DNA of 64,000 bases from Burkholderiales bacterium UBA4657 (GCA_002405475.1 DHLX01000036.1:34856-98855), one strand, 5' to 3'; counted from the first letter of the stretch, positions 33,813 through 42,479 are shown. Notes: generated from the sequence alone by a model not told the origin. A program made the numbers and translations.

Positions 33813-33838
33813 CAGTAGTACCTGTTTCTAAACTACTG
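33813..33838 (+). promoter_or_regulatory. Inverted repeat CAGTAGT-N12-ACTACTG in the SbtA-like leader
   Basis: Two perfect 7-bp arms 12 bases apart end 11 bases before the ATG at 33850. No Shine-Dalgarno sequence is visible between the repeat and the start. It may be an mRNA stem-loop that modulates initiation or a second protein-binding site. Confidence 0.4.
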
Positions 33839-33849
33839 AATATCGCATC

Positions 33850-34827
33850 ATGAACAATCCCCTGTTATCCAACTTGCTGGACCCCGCCATCCTGTTTTTC
33901 TTTTTTGGTTTATTCGCAGCATTGGTACGTTCCAATCTCGAAATACCTGGCGCCATTTCCAAATTTTTCTCACTTTACCTGCTCATGGCGGTTGGCTTCA
34001 AGGGTGGCGTCGCCATTGCCCAATCGGGCTTGTCTTCTGACATGCTACTCGCCCTGGGTTTGGCGATGTTGTTGGCGCTGGTCATACCGGCCTACAGTTA
34101 TGCCATTCTGCGTCGCAAGATACCTGCCTACGATGCCGCCGCCATTGCTGCCACTTATGGTTCTGTCAGTGCGGTTACCTTCATTACCGCTACATCTTTC
34201 CTGACACGCCAGGGGGTAGAGTTCGGTGGCTATATGGCCGTTGCCCTCGTGGTCATGGAATCTCCGGCCATTATCATGGCCGTACTACTGGCCAACCTGG
34301 TACGGCAGCAAGATAAAGGACAGCATGCCGCCCCCGTACCTTTTCGTGAGCTGATGCGCGAGGCTTTTACTGATGGCGCTCATTTATTGTTATTAGGCGG
34401 ACTGGTCATCGGCGCCATAACGGGTGAAGCAGGCAAAAAAGTCATGGATCCTTTCACTGGCGATCTGTTCAAGGGCATTCTTGCATTCTTCCTGCTCGAC
34501 ATGGGTTTACTGGTGGCCAAGCGGCTGCGTGAATTTCGCTCAGCGGGTCGTTTTCTAACCGGCTTCGGCATTGTGGTACCGCTATTTAATGCCGCACTGG
34601 CGCTGACATTAGCCAAGCTCACGGGTCTGTCATCAGGTGATGCTTTCCTGTTGTGTGTGCTGGCCGCCAGTGCCTCTTATATTGTCGTACCCGCTGTAAT
34701 CAAATACGCCATACCAGAGGCCAACCCCACCCTTTATTTCAGTATGTCGCTGGTCATCACTTTCCCGTTCAATATATTGCTGGGAATACCACTCTACTTT
34801 AGCGTGGTACAGGCCTGGTTCAATTAA
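33850..34827 (+). CDS. SbtA-type sodium-dependent bicarbonate permease homologue
   Basis: A 325-residue protein with about ten membrane helices in two inverted halves, matching the SbtA/DUF897 family: NNPLLSNLLDPAILFFFFGL at the start, FFSLYLLMAVGFKGGVA, ATYGSVSAVTFITATSFL and LAASASYIVVPAVIKYAIP. In cyanobacteria SbtA takes up bicarbonate with sodium. In a heterotroph it could supply bicarbonate for anaplerotic carboxylases or carry another anion. No SbtB-like PII partner follows it; the next gene is convergent aceB, six bases away. Confidence 0.85.
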   Translation: MNNPLLSNLLDPAILFFFFGLFAALVRSNLEIPGAISKFFSLYLLMAVGFKGGVAIAQSGLSSDMLLALGLAMLLALVIPAYSYAILRRKIPAYDAAAIAATYGSVSAVTFITATSFLTRQGVEFGGYMAVALVVMESPAIIMAVLLANLVRQQDKGQHAAPVPFRELMREAFTDGAHLLLLGGLVIGAITGEAGKKVMDPFTGDLFKGILAFFLLDMGLLVAKRLREFRSAGRFLTGFGIVVPLFNAALALTLAKLTGLSSGDAFLLCVLAASASYIVVPAVIKYAIPEANPTLYFSMSLVITFPFNILLGIPLYFSVVQAWFN

Positions 34828-34833
34828 CTTCAA

Positions 34834-36405
34834 TCAGCTCAGGGCTTCATACAAAGGCAAAGTCAAAAATTCCGTGAAGTCCTGGCTGGTACTCATTTGC
34901 TCGAAAATTTGTGCAGCACGCACGTAAGTGGCCTCAAACGCCATATCACCCACGGCGGCACGAATTTTCGGCATTTCCTCGGCAATCAGCTGCTTGACCA
35001 AGGCCGCATCGACCTTGCGGCCATCGTCCAATTTTCCTTTAGGTGAACGTAACCACTGCCACACCTGCGAGCGTGAAATTTCAGCAGTAGCTGCGTCTTC
35101 CATCAGGTTGAAAATCGGCACACAACCATTCCCGCCCAGCCAGGAGCCCAGGTACTGAATACCCACGCTGATGTTATTGCGTAGCCCAGCTTCGGTAATC
35201 GGCGTCTCGGGCTGAAAGTTCAATAAATCAGCACCCTTGACTTCGACATCAGGGCGCTGCCTGTCGATTTGATTCGGTCGTTCGCCCAAAACCTTTTTGA
35301 ATTCCTCCATCGCTACCGGCACCAGGCCCGGGTGAGCAACCCAGCCGCCATCGTATCCGTCACCGGCATCACGCGCTTTGTCGCTACGTACACCGGCCAT
35401 GGCCTTTTCATTCGCCTCGGGGTCGTTCTTGATAGGTATCAAGGCGCTCATACCACCAATAGCTGGAGCATTGCGCTTGTGACAGGTCTTCAGCAACAAC
35501 AAGGCATAGGCGCGCATGAACGGCACGGTCATCGTGATTTTGCTGCGCTCGGCCAGGCAGAAATCACGATCGACCTTGAATTTTTTAATGCAGGAGAAAA
35601 TATAATCCCAGCGTCCAGCGTTCAGACCGGCACTATGCTCACGTAATTCATACAAAATCTCGTCCATTTCAAACGCGGCTAAAATCGTTTCCACCAGTAC
35701 CGTGGCCTTGATGCTGCCTTGGGGCAATCCCAACTCGTTTTGGGTCATGACAAAAATGTCATTCCACAAACGCGCTTCCAGATGGCTTTCCATTTTGGGC
35801 AGATAAAAATATGGTCCACTGCCACGTGCCAGCAGTTCCCTGGAATTATGAAACATGAACAGCGCAAAGTCGAAAATACCGCCACTGACGCGCTGGCCAT
35901 CTACCAGGGCATGTTTTTCATCCAAATGCCAGCCGCGTGGCCGCACCACCAGCGTCGCCACCTTGTCATTGAGTCGATACACCTTGCCATTCTGTTCCAG
36001 CGAAATCGTACGCCGCACCGCATCGCGCAAATTGATTTGTCCTTGAATCTGATTGTCCCAATTCGGGGCATTGCTATCCTCGAAATCGGTCATGTACGAA
36101 TCCGCACCCGAGTTCAAGGCATTGATAATCATCTTGCGTTCCACCGGCCCGGTAATCTCGACCCGACGACATTGCAGGTCAGCAGGCAAAGGTGCAATCG
36201 TCCAGTTACCTTCGCGAATAGAGCGGGTCGCGGACAAAAAATCCGGGCGCTCGCCTGCATCCAGTCGCTTGACGCGCTCGGCACGTGCCTGTAACAGAGC
36301 CTGACGCCTGGGCTCAAAATTGCGGTGCAGCTTTTCAACCAGAGCCAAGGCTTCAGGTGTCAGAATTTGACTGAATTCGGGACTGATGGGGAGAGTAATT
36401 TGCAT
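34834..36405 (-). CDS. aceB: Malate synthase A
   Basis: A 523-residue enzyme condensing glyoxylate with acetyl-CoA to malate in the glyoxylate shunt. It carries TDFEDSNAPNWDNQIQGQIN with the catalytic acidic residues, VVRPRGWHLDEKH, LPKMESHLEARLW, and AGRWDYIFSCIKKF. Length fits the A isoform. A LysR regulator is divergent 109 bases away, and aceA is 2 kb further on, so the shunt genes are near one another but not in one operon. Confidence 0.96.
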   Translation of the reverse strand: MQITLPISPEFSQILTPEALALVEKLHRNFEPRRQALLQARAERVKRLDAGERPDFLSATRSIREGNWTIAPLPADLQCRRVEITGPVERKMIINALNSGADSYMTDFEDSNAPNWDNQIQGQINLRDAVRRTISLEQNGKVYRLNDKVATLVVRPRGWHLDEKHALVDGQRVSGGIFDFALFMFHNSRELLARGSGPYFYLPKMESHLEARLWNDIFVMTQNELGLPQGSIKATVLVETILAAFEMDEILYELREHSAGLNAGRWDYIFSCIKKFKVDRDFCLAERSKITMTVPFMRAYALLLLKTCHKRNAPAIGGMSALIPIKNDPEANEKAMAGVRSDKARDAGDGYDGGWVAHPGLVPVAMEEFKKVLGERPNQIDRQRPDVEVKGADLLNFQPETPITEAGLRNNISVGIQYLGSWLGGNGCVPIFNLMEDAATAEISRSQVWQWLRSPKGKLDDGRKVDAALVKQLIAEEMPKIRAAVGDMAFEATYVRAAQIFEQMSTSQDFTEFLTLPLYEALS

Positions 36406-36455
36406 GCTGGTCTCATAAAAAATAAATGGGGATATACGCAGGATACAATACTTTT

Positions 36456-36483
36456 TTTGATGTATTTGTCGATATATATCAAA
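36456..36483. promoter_or_regulatory. LysR-type operator candidate between aceB and lysR-like gene
   Basis: TTTGAT (36456-36461) and ATCAAA (36478-36483) form an inverted repeat with 16 bases between arms. It is AT-rich, centrally placed in the divergent promoter region, and resembles the interrupted dyads bound by LysR proteins. It supports autoregulation and control of aceB by the adjacent LysR protein. Confidence 0.45.
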
Positions 36484-36514
36484 TCATTAATTACTTTTCA
36501 GTAAATAATCAGGT

Positions 36515-37429
36515 ATGGACCAGTTCAAGCAAATACAGACTTTTGTTGCGGTGGCGCAAAAAGGGTCTATTTCGGCGGTGGCAGCGACCGAAGGCCTGGT
36601 CCCAGCCGTTATTGGGCGGCGTCTGGATGCACTGGAAACACGACTGGGTGTCAAGTTACTGTTACGATCAACCCGACGCATTTCATTGACTCCAGAGGGT
36701 AGTGTTTTTCTGGAAGACTGCCAGCGCATTTTGTTGGAACTGGAACAGGCAGAGGCGAGTCTTGCTGCCGATAAAGCCCGCGTGAGTGGACATCTGAAAC
36801 TCACCGCGCCTGCTGGCTATGGTCGCAAGCATGTCGCGCCGCTGGTTCCTGCATTTATTGCGCGACATCCCCAGGTCAGTGTGGCACTTGACCTGTCTGA
36901 TCGAGTTGTCGATTTGATTAACGAGGGATTCGATTGTGCGGTACGTGTCGGTGATTTTCCTGATTCAAGTCTGGTCAGCGTCAAGCTTGCGCACAACCGC
37001 AGGCTGGTGGTCGGAGCCCCGGCCTATTTCGCACGTTATGGACGACCGCAACATCCGAATGATTTACAGGGGCATCAATGTCTGGGCTTTGGTCCCAGTG
37101 GCACGCAACAGCGCGGCTGGCTGTTTACCGTCGGTAAAAAGATTCAAACCTTCAAAATTAACGGTACGCTGGAATGTACCGACACTTCCGTACTGACTCA
37201 ATGGGCGCGTGAGGGGCATGGGTTAGCCTGGCGTAGCGAGTGGGAAGTTGCAGCGGATTTGGAACAAGGAAGTTTGATATCCGTTCTGGATGAGTTCACG
37301 GCACCGGATAATGGTGTCTACGTTGTTTTTCCCGAACGCAAACATCTTCCTATGCGGGTACGAGCCTGGGTCGATTTTCTGAAGCAACAACTAAGCACGA
37401 CTCAGGTGCTGACCAAAGGACACTCATAA
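36515..37429 (+). CDS. LysR-family transcriptional regulator
   Basis: A 304-residue LysR protein: N-terminal winged HTH in residues 1-60 (FVAVAQKGSISAVAATEGL then VIGRRLDALETRLGVKLL), and a periplasmic-binding-protein-like effector domain from about 90 on. It belongs to the large CrgA-like group common in Burkholderiales. Divergent position next to aceB makes the malate synthase gene its likely target. Its last 28 bases overlap the 3' end of the convergent PilZ gene. Confidence 0.92.
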   Translation: MDQFKQIQTFVAVAQKGSISAVAATEGLVPAVIGRRLDALETRLGVKLLLRSTRRISLTPEGSVFLEDCQRILLELEQAEASLAADKARVSGHLKLTAPAGYGRKHVAPLVPAFIARHPQVSVALDLSDRVVDLINEGFDCAVRVGDFPDSSLVSVKLAHNRRLVVGAPAYFARYGRPQHPNDLQGHQCLGFGPSGTQQRGWLFTVGKKIQTFKINGTLECTDTSVLTQWAREGHGLAWRSEWEVAADLEQGSLISVLDEFTAPDNGVYVVFPERKHLPMRVRAWVDFLKQQLSTTQVLTKGHS

Positions 37430-38295
37430 CGCTCGACCAGGCGCTCATGTATCCAGGCGTGCAAAGCCATATTTTGATAATCAGGCAACGGGTCAAAGGC
37501 CAAGCCGAAGCGGGCTGAATGTGCCTGCTGTCCCGGGTCTTTTCGTTTGCGTATCGAACCTGCCAATTTGAACTCTATCATCACTCCGGCGACAGGTAAT
37601 TCAAACTCCAGACGAACCTTGCCGGCGACACTGCTACTCACTGTAATTTCCGCACCGCCGGTCGAGATGTCATTAATCATAACGGTCTGCGTCTGCTCAG
37701 CTTCAGGCAGCAACAGAACCAGATTCGCCTCAATGGCAGCAGACACCCGACGACTATTACGTACCGTAGTCTTTTCCAATCGCGCCTCATCCCAGCATAA
37801 GTGTAAATAAGGGAATGGCGTAAAACATACTTTTTGAATACTGCCAGCGAAAGAGTAAATAGTCTGGCCAAAAAAACCCTTGCCGCTGATGACTTGCCCC
37901 TCACGCACACTCAATAATTTACCTTGATCACGTGGCGCTGTCACAAGAATAGAACTTCCTGGCATGTGGCCTAACAAACGTACTGGATAAGTGTCAGGGA
38001 ATCCGTCCAGTCTAAGACGTACCATCCAGTCGGCAGAAGGATCGTGCTGGCGCCGCCTGGTCTGGCGACGCTGCCTGGAGAAAAGTAAGTCATCAGACGA
38101 TTTTTTTTCTGATTCTGGTTCAGGTACGGCTACCCAGCGCGGATTCGGATAGAACCCGTTCTCGCACAATGCCTCTAGCTGTATTTCTGAGCGGACCACT
38201 TGACCTTGTGCCAGCAACAGTTTGCCTTTGCCATCAAAGATGGAAAAAGCTAGAGGCTGTCCAATCACCACATCGTGTCGCGCCAGGGGTTGCAT
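37402..38295 (-). CDS. PilZ-domain c-di-GMP-binding protein (YcgR-like)
   Basis: A 297-residue protein. A short N-terminal domain with FDGKGKLLLAQGQVV resembles the leader domain seen in HD-GYP proteins. A YcgR-type N-terminal beta-barrel-like part (about residues 85-170) and a PilZ domain follow. The c-di-GMP binding residues are intact: RNSRR (179-183, RxxxR) and NDISTGG (208-214, D/NxSxxG). No flagellar gene is nearby, so it may act in adhesion or secretion rather than as a flagellar brake. The start could also be a GTG nine codons upstream (38322). Confidence 0.85.
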   Translation of the reverse strand: MQPLARHDVVIGQPLAFSIFDGKGKLLLAQGQVVRSEIQLEALCENGFYPNPRWVAVPEPESEKKSSDDLLFSRQRRQTRRRQHDPSADWMVRLRLDGFPDTYPVRLLGHMPGSSILVTAPRDQGKLLSVREGQVISGKGFFGQTIYSFAGSIQKVCFTPFPYLHLCWDEARLEKTTVRNSRRVSAAIEANLVLLLPEAEQTQTVMINDISTGGAEITVSSSVAGKVRLEFELPVAGVMIEFKLAGSIRKRKDPGQQAHSARFGLAFDPLPDYQNMALHAWIHERLVERYECPLVST

Positions 38296-38366
38296 GCTTT
38301 TACTCAAAGTAGACCTCACCACGAGTTCTACCCTGATAACGACAGAGAAGCGACAAAAGTTAAATC

Positions 38367-38394
38367 AAGCCGGTCCGCGCTGGCAGACCGGCTT
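38367..38394 (-). terminator. Hairpin downstream of aceA
   Basis: AAGCCGGTC (38367-38375) and GACCGGCTT (38386-38394) form a 9-bp perfect stem with a 10-base loop, 12 bases after the aceA stop. On the minus strand it is followed by GATTTAACTTTT, a weak T tract, so termination may be partial. Confidence 0.55.
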
Positions 38395-38405
38395 GTTTGC
38401 TGACA

Positions 38406-39713
38406 CTACATGGCGTTAGCAACTTTTTTCTGGTCGAAAAACTGCTCGTTTTCGGTCGACCCATGCAATGCCGTGGTCGATGCCTGTTCGCCCTCTATGG
38501 TTTGTGTCACCAGATCAAAATATCCGGTACCCACTTCGCGCTGGTGCTTGACCGCGGTAAAGCCTTTTTCGGCCGCCGCAAATTCGGCTTCCTGTAATTC
38601 GACGAAAGCACTCATCTGCTGCCGTGCATAGCCATACGCCAGGTTAAACATCGAGTAATTGAGCGAATGGAAGCCCGCCAAGGTAATGAACTGGAATTTA
38701 TAGCCCATGGCACCCAATTCCCTCTGGAATTTCGCAATCGTCGCATCGTCGAGATTTTTCCTCCAGTTAAAACTGGGTGAGCAGTTATAGGCCAGCATCT
38801 TGCCGGGATATTGGCGGTGAATAGCCTCGGCAAAGGCCTTGGCATAAGCCAGGTCAGGCTTACCGGTTTCACACCAGACCAGATCAGCGTACGGAGCATA
38901 AGCCATACCGCGCGATATCGCCTGAGCCAGACCCGGCTGGGTACGGAAAAATCCTTCCTGGGTGCGCTCGCCCGTCAGGAAAGGACGATCATTCTCGTCC
39001 ACATCGCTGGTCACCAGGTCGGCCGCCTCGGCGTCGGTACGTGCAATAAGAATCGTGGGCACCCCCATGACATCGGCTGCCAAGCGCGCTGCCACCAGCT
39101 TGGAGACTGCCTCGCGTGTCGGCACCAGAACCTTGCCGCCCATGTGACCACATTTTTTGACGCTAGCCAGCTGGTCTTCGAAATGCACCCCTGAAGCACC
39201 CGCCTCGATCATGGCTTTCATCAGCTCAAAGGCATTGAGTACGCCGCCAAAACCGGCTTCAGCATCAGCAACGATCGGAGCGAAATAATCGATATCGTTC
39301 TTGCCTTCACTCCATTGAATCTGGTCGGCACGCTGAAAAGTGTTGTTAATGCGCTTGACCACCATAGGTACCGAATTGGCCGGATATAAAGACTGGTCGG
39401 GGTACATTTCGCCGGCGACATTGGCATCCCCGGCAACCTGCCAGCCTGACAGGTAAATCGCTTTCAGACCCGCCTTGACCTGCTGCATAGCCTGATTTCC
39501 GGTCAGAGCGCCCAATGCATTGACAAATGGCTCCTGTTGCAACAGTTTCCACAATTTCTCCGAGCCGCGTTTGGCCAAGGTGTGCTCAATTGCGACCGAA
39601 CCGCGCAATCGTATGACCTCCTGGGCTTCATAGCCGCGCTGGATTCCCTTCCAGCGTGGGTTTTCCGACCACTCTTTCTGCAGCTTTTGCGTTTCCAATT
39701 CTCTGGCACTCAT
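38406..39713 (-). CDS. aceA: Isocitrate lyase
   Basis: A 435-residue enzyme splitting isocitrate to glyoxylate and succinate. The active-site signature KKCGHMGGKVL is present, along with the metal-binding PIVADAEAGFGG and LAYNCSPSFNWRKNL. GAGGAGCCTGAG precedes the ATG. It is separated from aceB by the PilZ and LysR genes. The 240-base AT-rich region upstream carries an inverted repeat, annotated separately. Confidence 0.97.
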   Translation of the reverse strand: MSARELETQKLQKEWSENPRWKGIQRGYEAQEVIRLRGSVAIEHTLAKRGSEKLWKLLQQEPFVNALGALTGNQAMQQVKAGLKAIYLSGWQVAGDANVAGEMYPDQSLYPANSVPMVVKRINNTFQRADQIQWSEGKNDIDYFAPIVADAEAGFGGVLNAFELMKAMIEAGASGVHFEDQLASVKKCGHMGGKVLVPTREAVSKLVAARLAADVMGVPTILIARTDAEAADLVTSDVDENDRPFLTGERTQEGFFRTQPGLAQAISRGMAYAPYADLVWCETGKPDLAYAKAFAEAIHRQYPGKMLAYNCSPSFNWRKNLDDATIAKFQRELGAMGYKFQFITLAGFHSLNYSMFNLAYGYARQQMSAFVELQEAEFAAAEKGFTAVKHQREVGTGYFDLVTQTIEGEQASTTALHGSTENEQFFDQKKVANAM

Positions 39714-39918
39714 CTCAGGCTCCTCTTGGGTTAAAAATCACAACAATCATGGCTTAATGATAGTTGCCATGATGCAACGCAAAAGTCTTGAGAGAGAAAA
39801 TAATGAAAATAAATTATCTATAAAAATCAATTGGTTAATATCTTTTTTTCATTATGTGAAAGTTAATTCAGGCATTTGAAAAGTACAGGTAATGCTTTGC
39901 AGCAATGCATTCCTTATA

Positions 39919-39936
39919 GTGAAAAACACATTTCAC
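39919..39936. promoter_or_regulatory. Inverted repeat GTGAAA-N6-TTTCAC upstream of aceA
   Basis: Two perfect 6-bp arms six bases apart lie in the AT-rich region between ppiD's terminator and aceA, about 205 bases before the aceA start. A further GTGAAA copy occurs about 60 bases nearer aceA. Could be a regulator site for aceA; evidence is symmetry only. Confidence 0.3.
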
Positions 39937-39951
39937 ATAGAGAAAAATAAA

Positions 39952-39973
39952 AAAGGGCGCAATAGCGCCCTTT
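39952..39973 (-). terminator. Intrinsic terminator of ppiD
   Basis: AAAGGGCGC / GCGCCCTTT, a 9-bp perfect stem with a 4-base loop, ends 18 bases after the ppiD stop. On the minus strand it runs into TTTTTATTTTT, a classical T tract. Confidence 0.88.
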
Positions 39974-39991
39974 CATAAGATAAAAAAATGC

Positions 39992-41872
39992 TTATTTCGT
40001 TGCCTGATCCAACGGTTTCATAATTTTGGCATCTAATCGGTTTTTTAGCGCCTCGACCAGGGCGACGGTTTCAGCCTGAGACAGGACACTGGCATACTGG
40101 GCTCTGGCCTGTTCACTCAGCGCACTCGCCACGTCGTCCCGCTGAGAGATCTGGTTAATACGATAGACACCATAGCCGGCAGTACCAAGATCTACACCAA
40201 CCACCACGGGTAATCGGGCACGATCTGCACGTAGCACTGCACGCAAGGCCTCCGCAGGTAAACCCGCCGGAGCCTGACGGCTTACTTTAACTTCACTACC
40301 TAGCCCTTCTGCCTTGCCAGAAGCCTGTAGCGCTTTAAGTTTGGCCGCCCCCTCAGATTTCGCCTGCTGCAGCGCCAGTTCCACTTTGACAGCTTGCAAT
40401 ACCGCCGTTTTGACCTCTGCCAGCGGCTGAACGGTAGCAGGTCGATAACCAGCCACCCGGGCTGCCACCAGAGTATTGGGGGCAACTTCAATCGCAGCGG
40501 TATTACGCTTGTTTTTTAACGCATCATCGAGGAATAAGGCCTGGCGTACTTTCGGCTGGGTCACTGGCGACTCCGTAGCATTGCCGCTACGCGTCAGACC
40601 TGCCAGCTTCTGCAAACTCAGCCCAAATTTGGTCGCTGCGGGTCCCAGGCTGTCAGCCTGTTCATACACCATGTCGGTAAAGGCAGCGGCCACCTCACTA
40701 TAACGTTTGGCAGCCTGCTGTTTACGTAGCTCATTTTCAATTTCAGCGCGCGCCTGCTCCAGGGTTTGCATACTGGCTGGCTTGATTGCGGTCAGTCGGA
40801 TGATATGAAAGCCGAACTCCGATTCGACCAGACCGCGTATTTCACCCTGCTTCATGGCAAACACTGCCTGTTCAAACTGCGGCACCATCATGCCTTTACC
40901 AAAAAACTCCAGATCTCCACCCTTTTCCTTACTAACGGGGTCATCCGAATGTTGTTTGGCCAATTGGTCAAATTGATCAGGTCTGGCCCTGACTTGTGCA
41001 AGTATCTGCTCAGCCTTAACTTTAGTCTTGGCCTGATCTTCGCCCGGTGCAATCAGGATATGACTGGCGCGACGTTGCTCTTCAGTTTTATAGCGCGACT
41101 GATTCTGCTCATAAAAGGCTTTGATATCTGCGTTGCTGATATTAATATTTTTGGCGAGCGTGTCCTGACTTAAAACCAGATATTCCACATCGATCTGCTC
41201 AGGCAGTTCAAATTTACTTTTATTTTTTTCATAATAATCCGCCATCTGCTGATCAGTCGGTATTATTTTCGATAAATAGCTGTCAGGGCTGAATACCAGG
41301 CTCTGGACGCTGCGTTGCTCAAGGAAAACCTGCTGCAATTGAGTGACCACGGTGGCCGGTGCCAGACCTGAGCCGGTTGTACCATCGAGCATTTTCTGCG
41401 CCATCAGGTCACGCCTCAGAATGGCATCAAACTCAGCTTCGGTTTTACGCTGAGACACTAAAAATCTCTGGTAAGACTCTTGGTCGAATTTTCCATCTTT
41501 CTTGAAATTGGGTACCGACATGATGAACTCGCGCAGCTGCTCATCCGTGATCACCAGCTTAGCTTGTTGAGCCGCCACCAAGACTGCACGCTCCTTGATC
41601 AATTGATCAAGCAAGGCCTGCCGAGACTGCGGCGTATCGAATACAGCGGGATCAAAAGCAGGCCCCATCATGTTGCGTAGCTGTTCGAGTCGACTGCGCA
41701 AGACCTCGTCAAACTCTGCCTGGGTGATTTTTTGATCACCCACTCGTGCCACCACTTCGGTATCACTATGGCTGCGGCGATACTGCTCGATACCCGTACA
41801 GGCAAACGGGAAAATCAATAAAACCAGAATGACTTGGGCTACACGTCTGTTATCACGTATCCATTGCAACAT
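39992..41872 (-). CDS. ppiD: Periplasmic folding chaperone PpiD (SurA N-terminal/parvulin)
   Basis: A 626-residue membrane-anchored chaperone. One helix near residues 12-28 (VAQVILVLLIFPFACTGIEQ) anchors it; a SurA-like N-terminal chaperone domain follows. A parvulin domain lies at about 265-365 (RRASHILIAPGEDQAKTK, KGGDLEFFGKGMMVPQFEQA, GFHIIRLTAI). PpiD assists proteins leaving the SecYEG channel. It is at the end of the conserved lon-hupB-tRNA-ppiD order. Confidence 0.94.
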   Translation of the reverse strand: MLQWIRDNRRVAQVILVLLIFPFACTGIEQYRRSHSDTEVVARVGDQKITQAEFDEVLRSRLEQLRNMMGPAFDPAVFDTPQSRQALLDQLIKERAVLVAAQQAKLVITDEQLREFIMSVPNFKKDGKFDQESYQRFLVSQRKTEAEFDAILRRDLMAQKMLDGTTGSGLAPATVVTQLQQVFLEQRSVQSLVFSPDSYLSKIIPTDQQMADYYEKNKSKFELPEQIDVEYLVLSQDTLAKNINISNADIKAFYEQNQSRYKTEEQRRASHILIAPGEDQAKTKVKAEQILAQVRARPDQFDQLAKQHSDDPVSKEKGGDLEFFGKGMMVPQFEQAVFAMKQGEIRGLVESEFGFHIIRLTAIKPASMQTLEQARAEIENELRKQQAAKRYSEVAAAFTDMVYEQADSLGPAATKFGLSLQKLAGLTRSGNATESPVTQPKVRQALFLDDALKNKRNTAAIEVAPNTLVAARVAGYRPATVQPLAEVKTAVLQAVKVELALQQAKSEGAAKLKALQASGKAEGLGSEVKVSRQAPAGLPAEALRAVLRADRARLPVVVGVDLGTAGYGVYRINQISQRDDVASALSEQARAQYASVLSQAETVALVEALKNRLDAKIMKPLDQATK

Positions 41873-41941
41873 ATTTAATCCGATCAGAACACATGGATGT
41901 AAAAAAAGCGAACTGCACCTGGTGCAATTCGCTTCGTTTTT

Positions 41942-42018
41942 TGGCGGAGTGGACGGGGCTCGAACCCGCGACCCCCGGCGTGACAGGCCGGTATTCTAAC
42001 CAACTGAACTACCACTCC
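41942..42018 (-). tRNA. tRNA-Asp (anticodon GTC)
   Basis: The minus strand reads GGAGTGGTAGTTCAGTTGG at the 5' end, has CCTGTCACG as anticodon loop region (GTC), GGTTCGAGCC as T arm, and an encoded CCA end; 77 bases in all. The acceptor stem GGAGTGG/CCACTCC pairs fully. It lies between tRNA-Val and ppiD on the same strand. Confidence 0.97.
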
Positions 42019-42093
42019 AGCTTTAAACCCTACTATCATGGCTGCATTGTAGCGCATGGCGCTAGACACTGCTTGTTACCGCTCTGATCTCAG

Positions 42094-42169
42094 TGGTGGG
42101 TGCTGAGAGGCTCGAACTCCCGACCTACGCCTTGTAAGGGCGCCGCTCTACCAACTGAGCTAAGCACCC
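42094..42169 (-). tRNA. tRNA-Val (anticodon TAC)
   Basis: The minus strand reads GGGTGCTTAGCTCAGTTGG, has CCCTTACAAGG as anticodon stem-loop (TAC), AGTTCGAGCC in the T arm and an encoded CCA; 76 bases. The acceptor stem GGGTGCT/AGCACCC pairs fully. Downstream of hupB, upstream of tRNA-Asp. Confidence 0.97.
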
Positions 42170-42206
42170 AATAAACCTCTATCAGATGCGGCAATCACTA
42201 AGCCCT

Positions 42207-42479
42207 CTAGTTTACAGCATCTTTCAAAGCTTTGCCAGGCTTGAACTTCGGTACCCGTGCCGCCTCAATCGCAATCGCTGCGCCAGTACGGGGATTACGG
42301 CCGGTACGGGCCGCTCTACTGCCGACAGTAAAGGTACCAAACCCCACCAGAGTAACGTCATTGCCCTGCTTCAGGCTTTGCTGTATCGCTTCTAACATAG
42401 CATCAAGGGATCGCCCTGCTGCTGCTTTGGAAACATCGGCCTGCCTGGCAATGTGATCGATTATGTCGTTTTTATTCAC
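42207..42479 (-). CDS. hupB: DNA-binding protein HU-beta
   Basis: A 90-residue HU-family nucleoid protein: N-terminal helices (NKNDIIDHIARQADVSKAAA), LVGFGTFTVGSRAARTGRNP forming the DNA-gripping beta arm with the conserved Pro, and FKPGKALKDAV at the end. The start codon is GTG at 42477-42479, with GAGGA about seven bases upstream. It lies directly downstream of lon as in most proteobacteria. Confidence 0.96.
   Translation of the reverse strand: MNKNDIIDHIARQADVSKAAAGRSLDAMLEAIQQSLKQGNDVTLVGFGTFTVGSRAARTGRNPRTGAAIAIEAARVPKFKPGKALKDAVN

Larger units (their letters stand above)
33488..33849. other. Intergenic region of 362 bases
   Basis: No convincing gene. The first part (to about 33,715) is of ordinary composition with a loose inverted repeat AACTTGCCC (33659-33667) / GGGGCAGGTT (33702-33711). 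A 55-codon minus-strand frame passes through it but has no ribosome site or family signature. From 33,715 onward the region turns strongly AT-rich and holds two perfect inverted repeats upstream of the SbtA-like gene, annotated separately. Confidence 0.6.
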
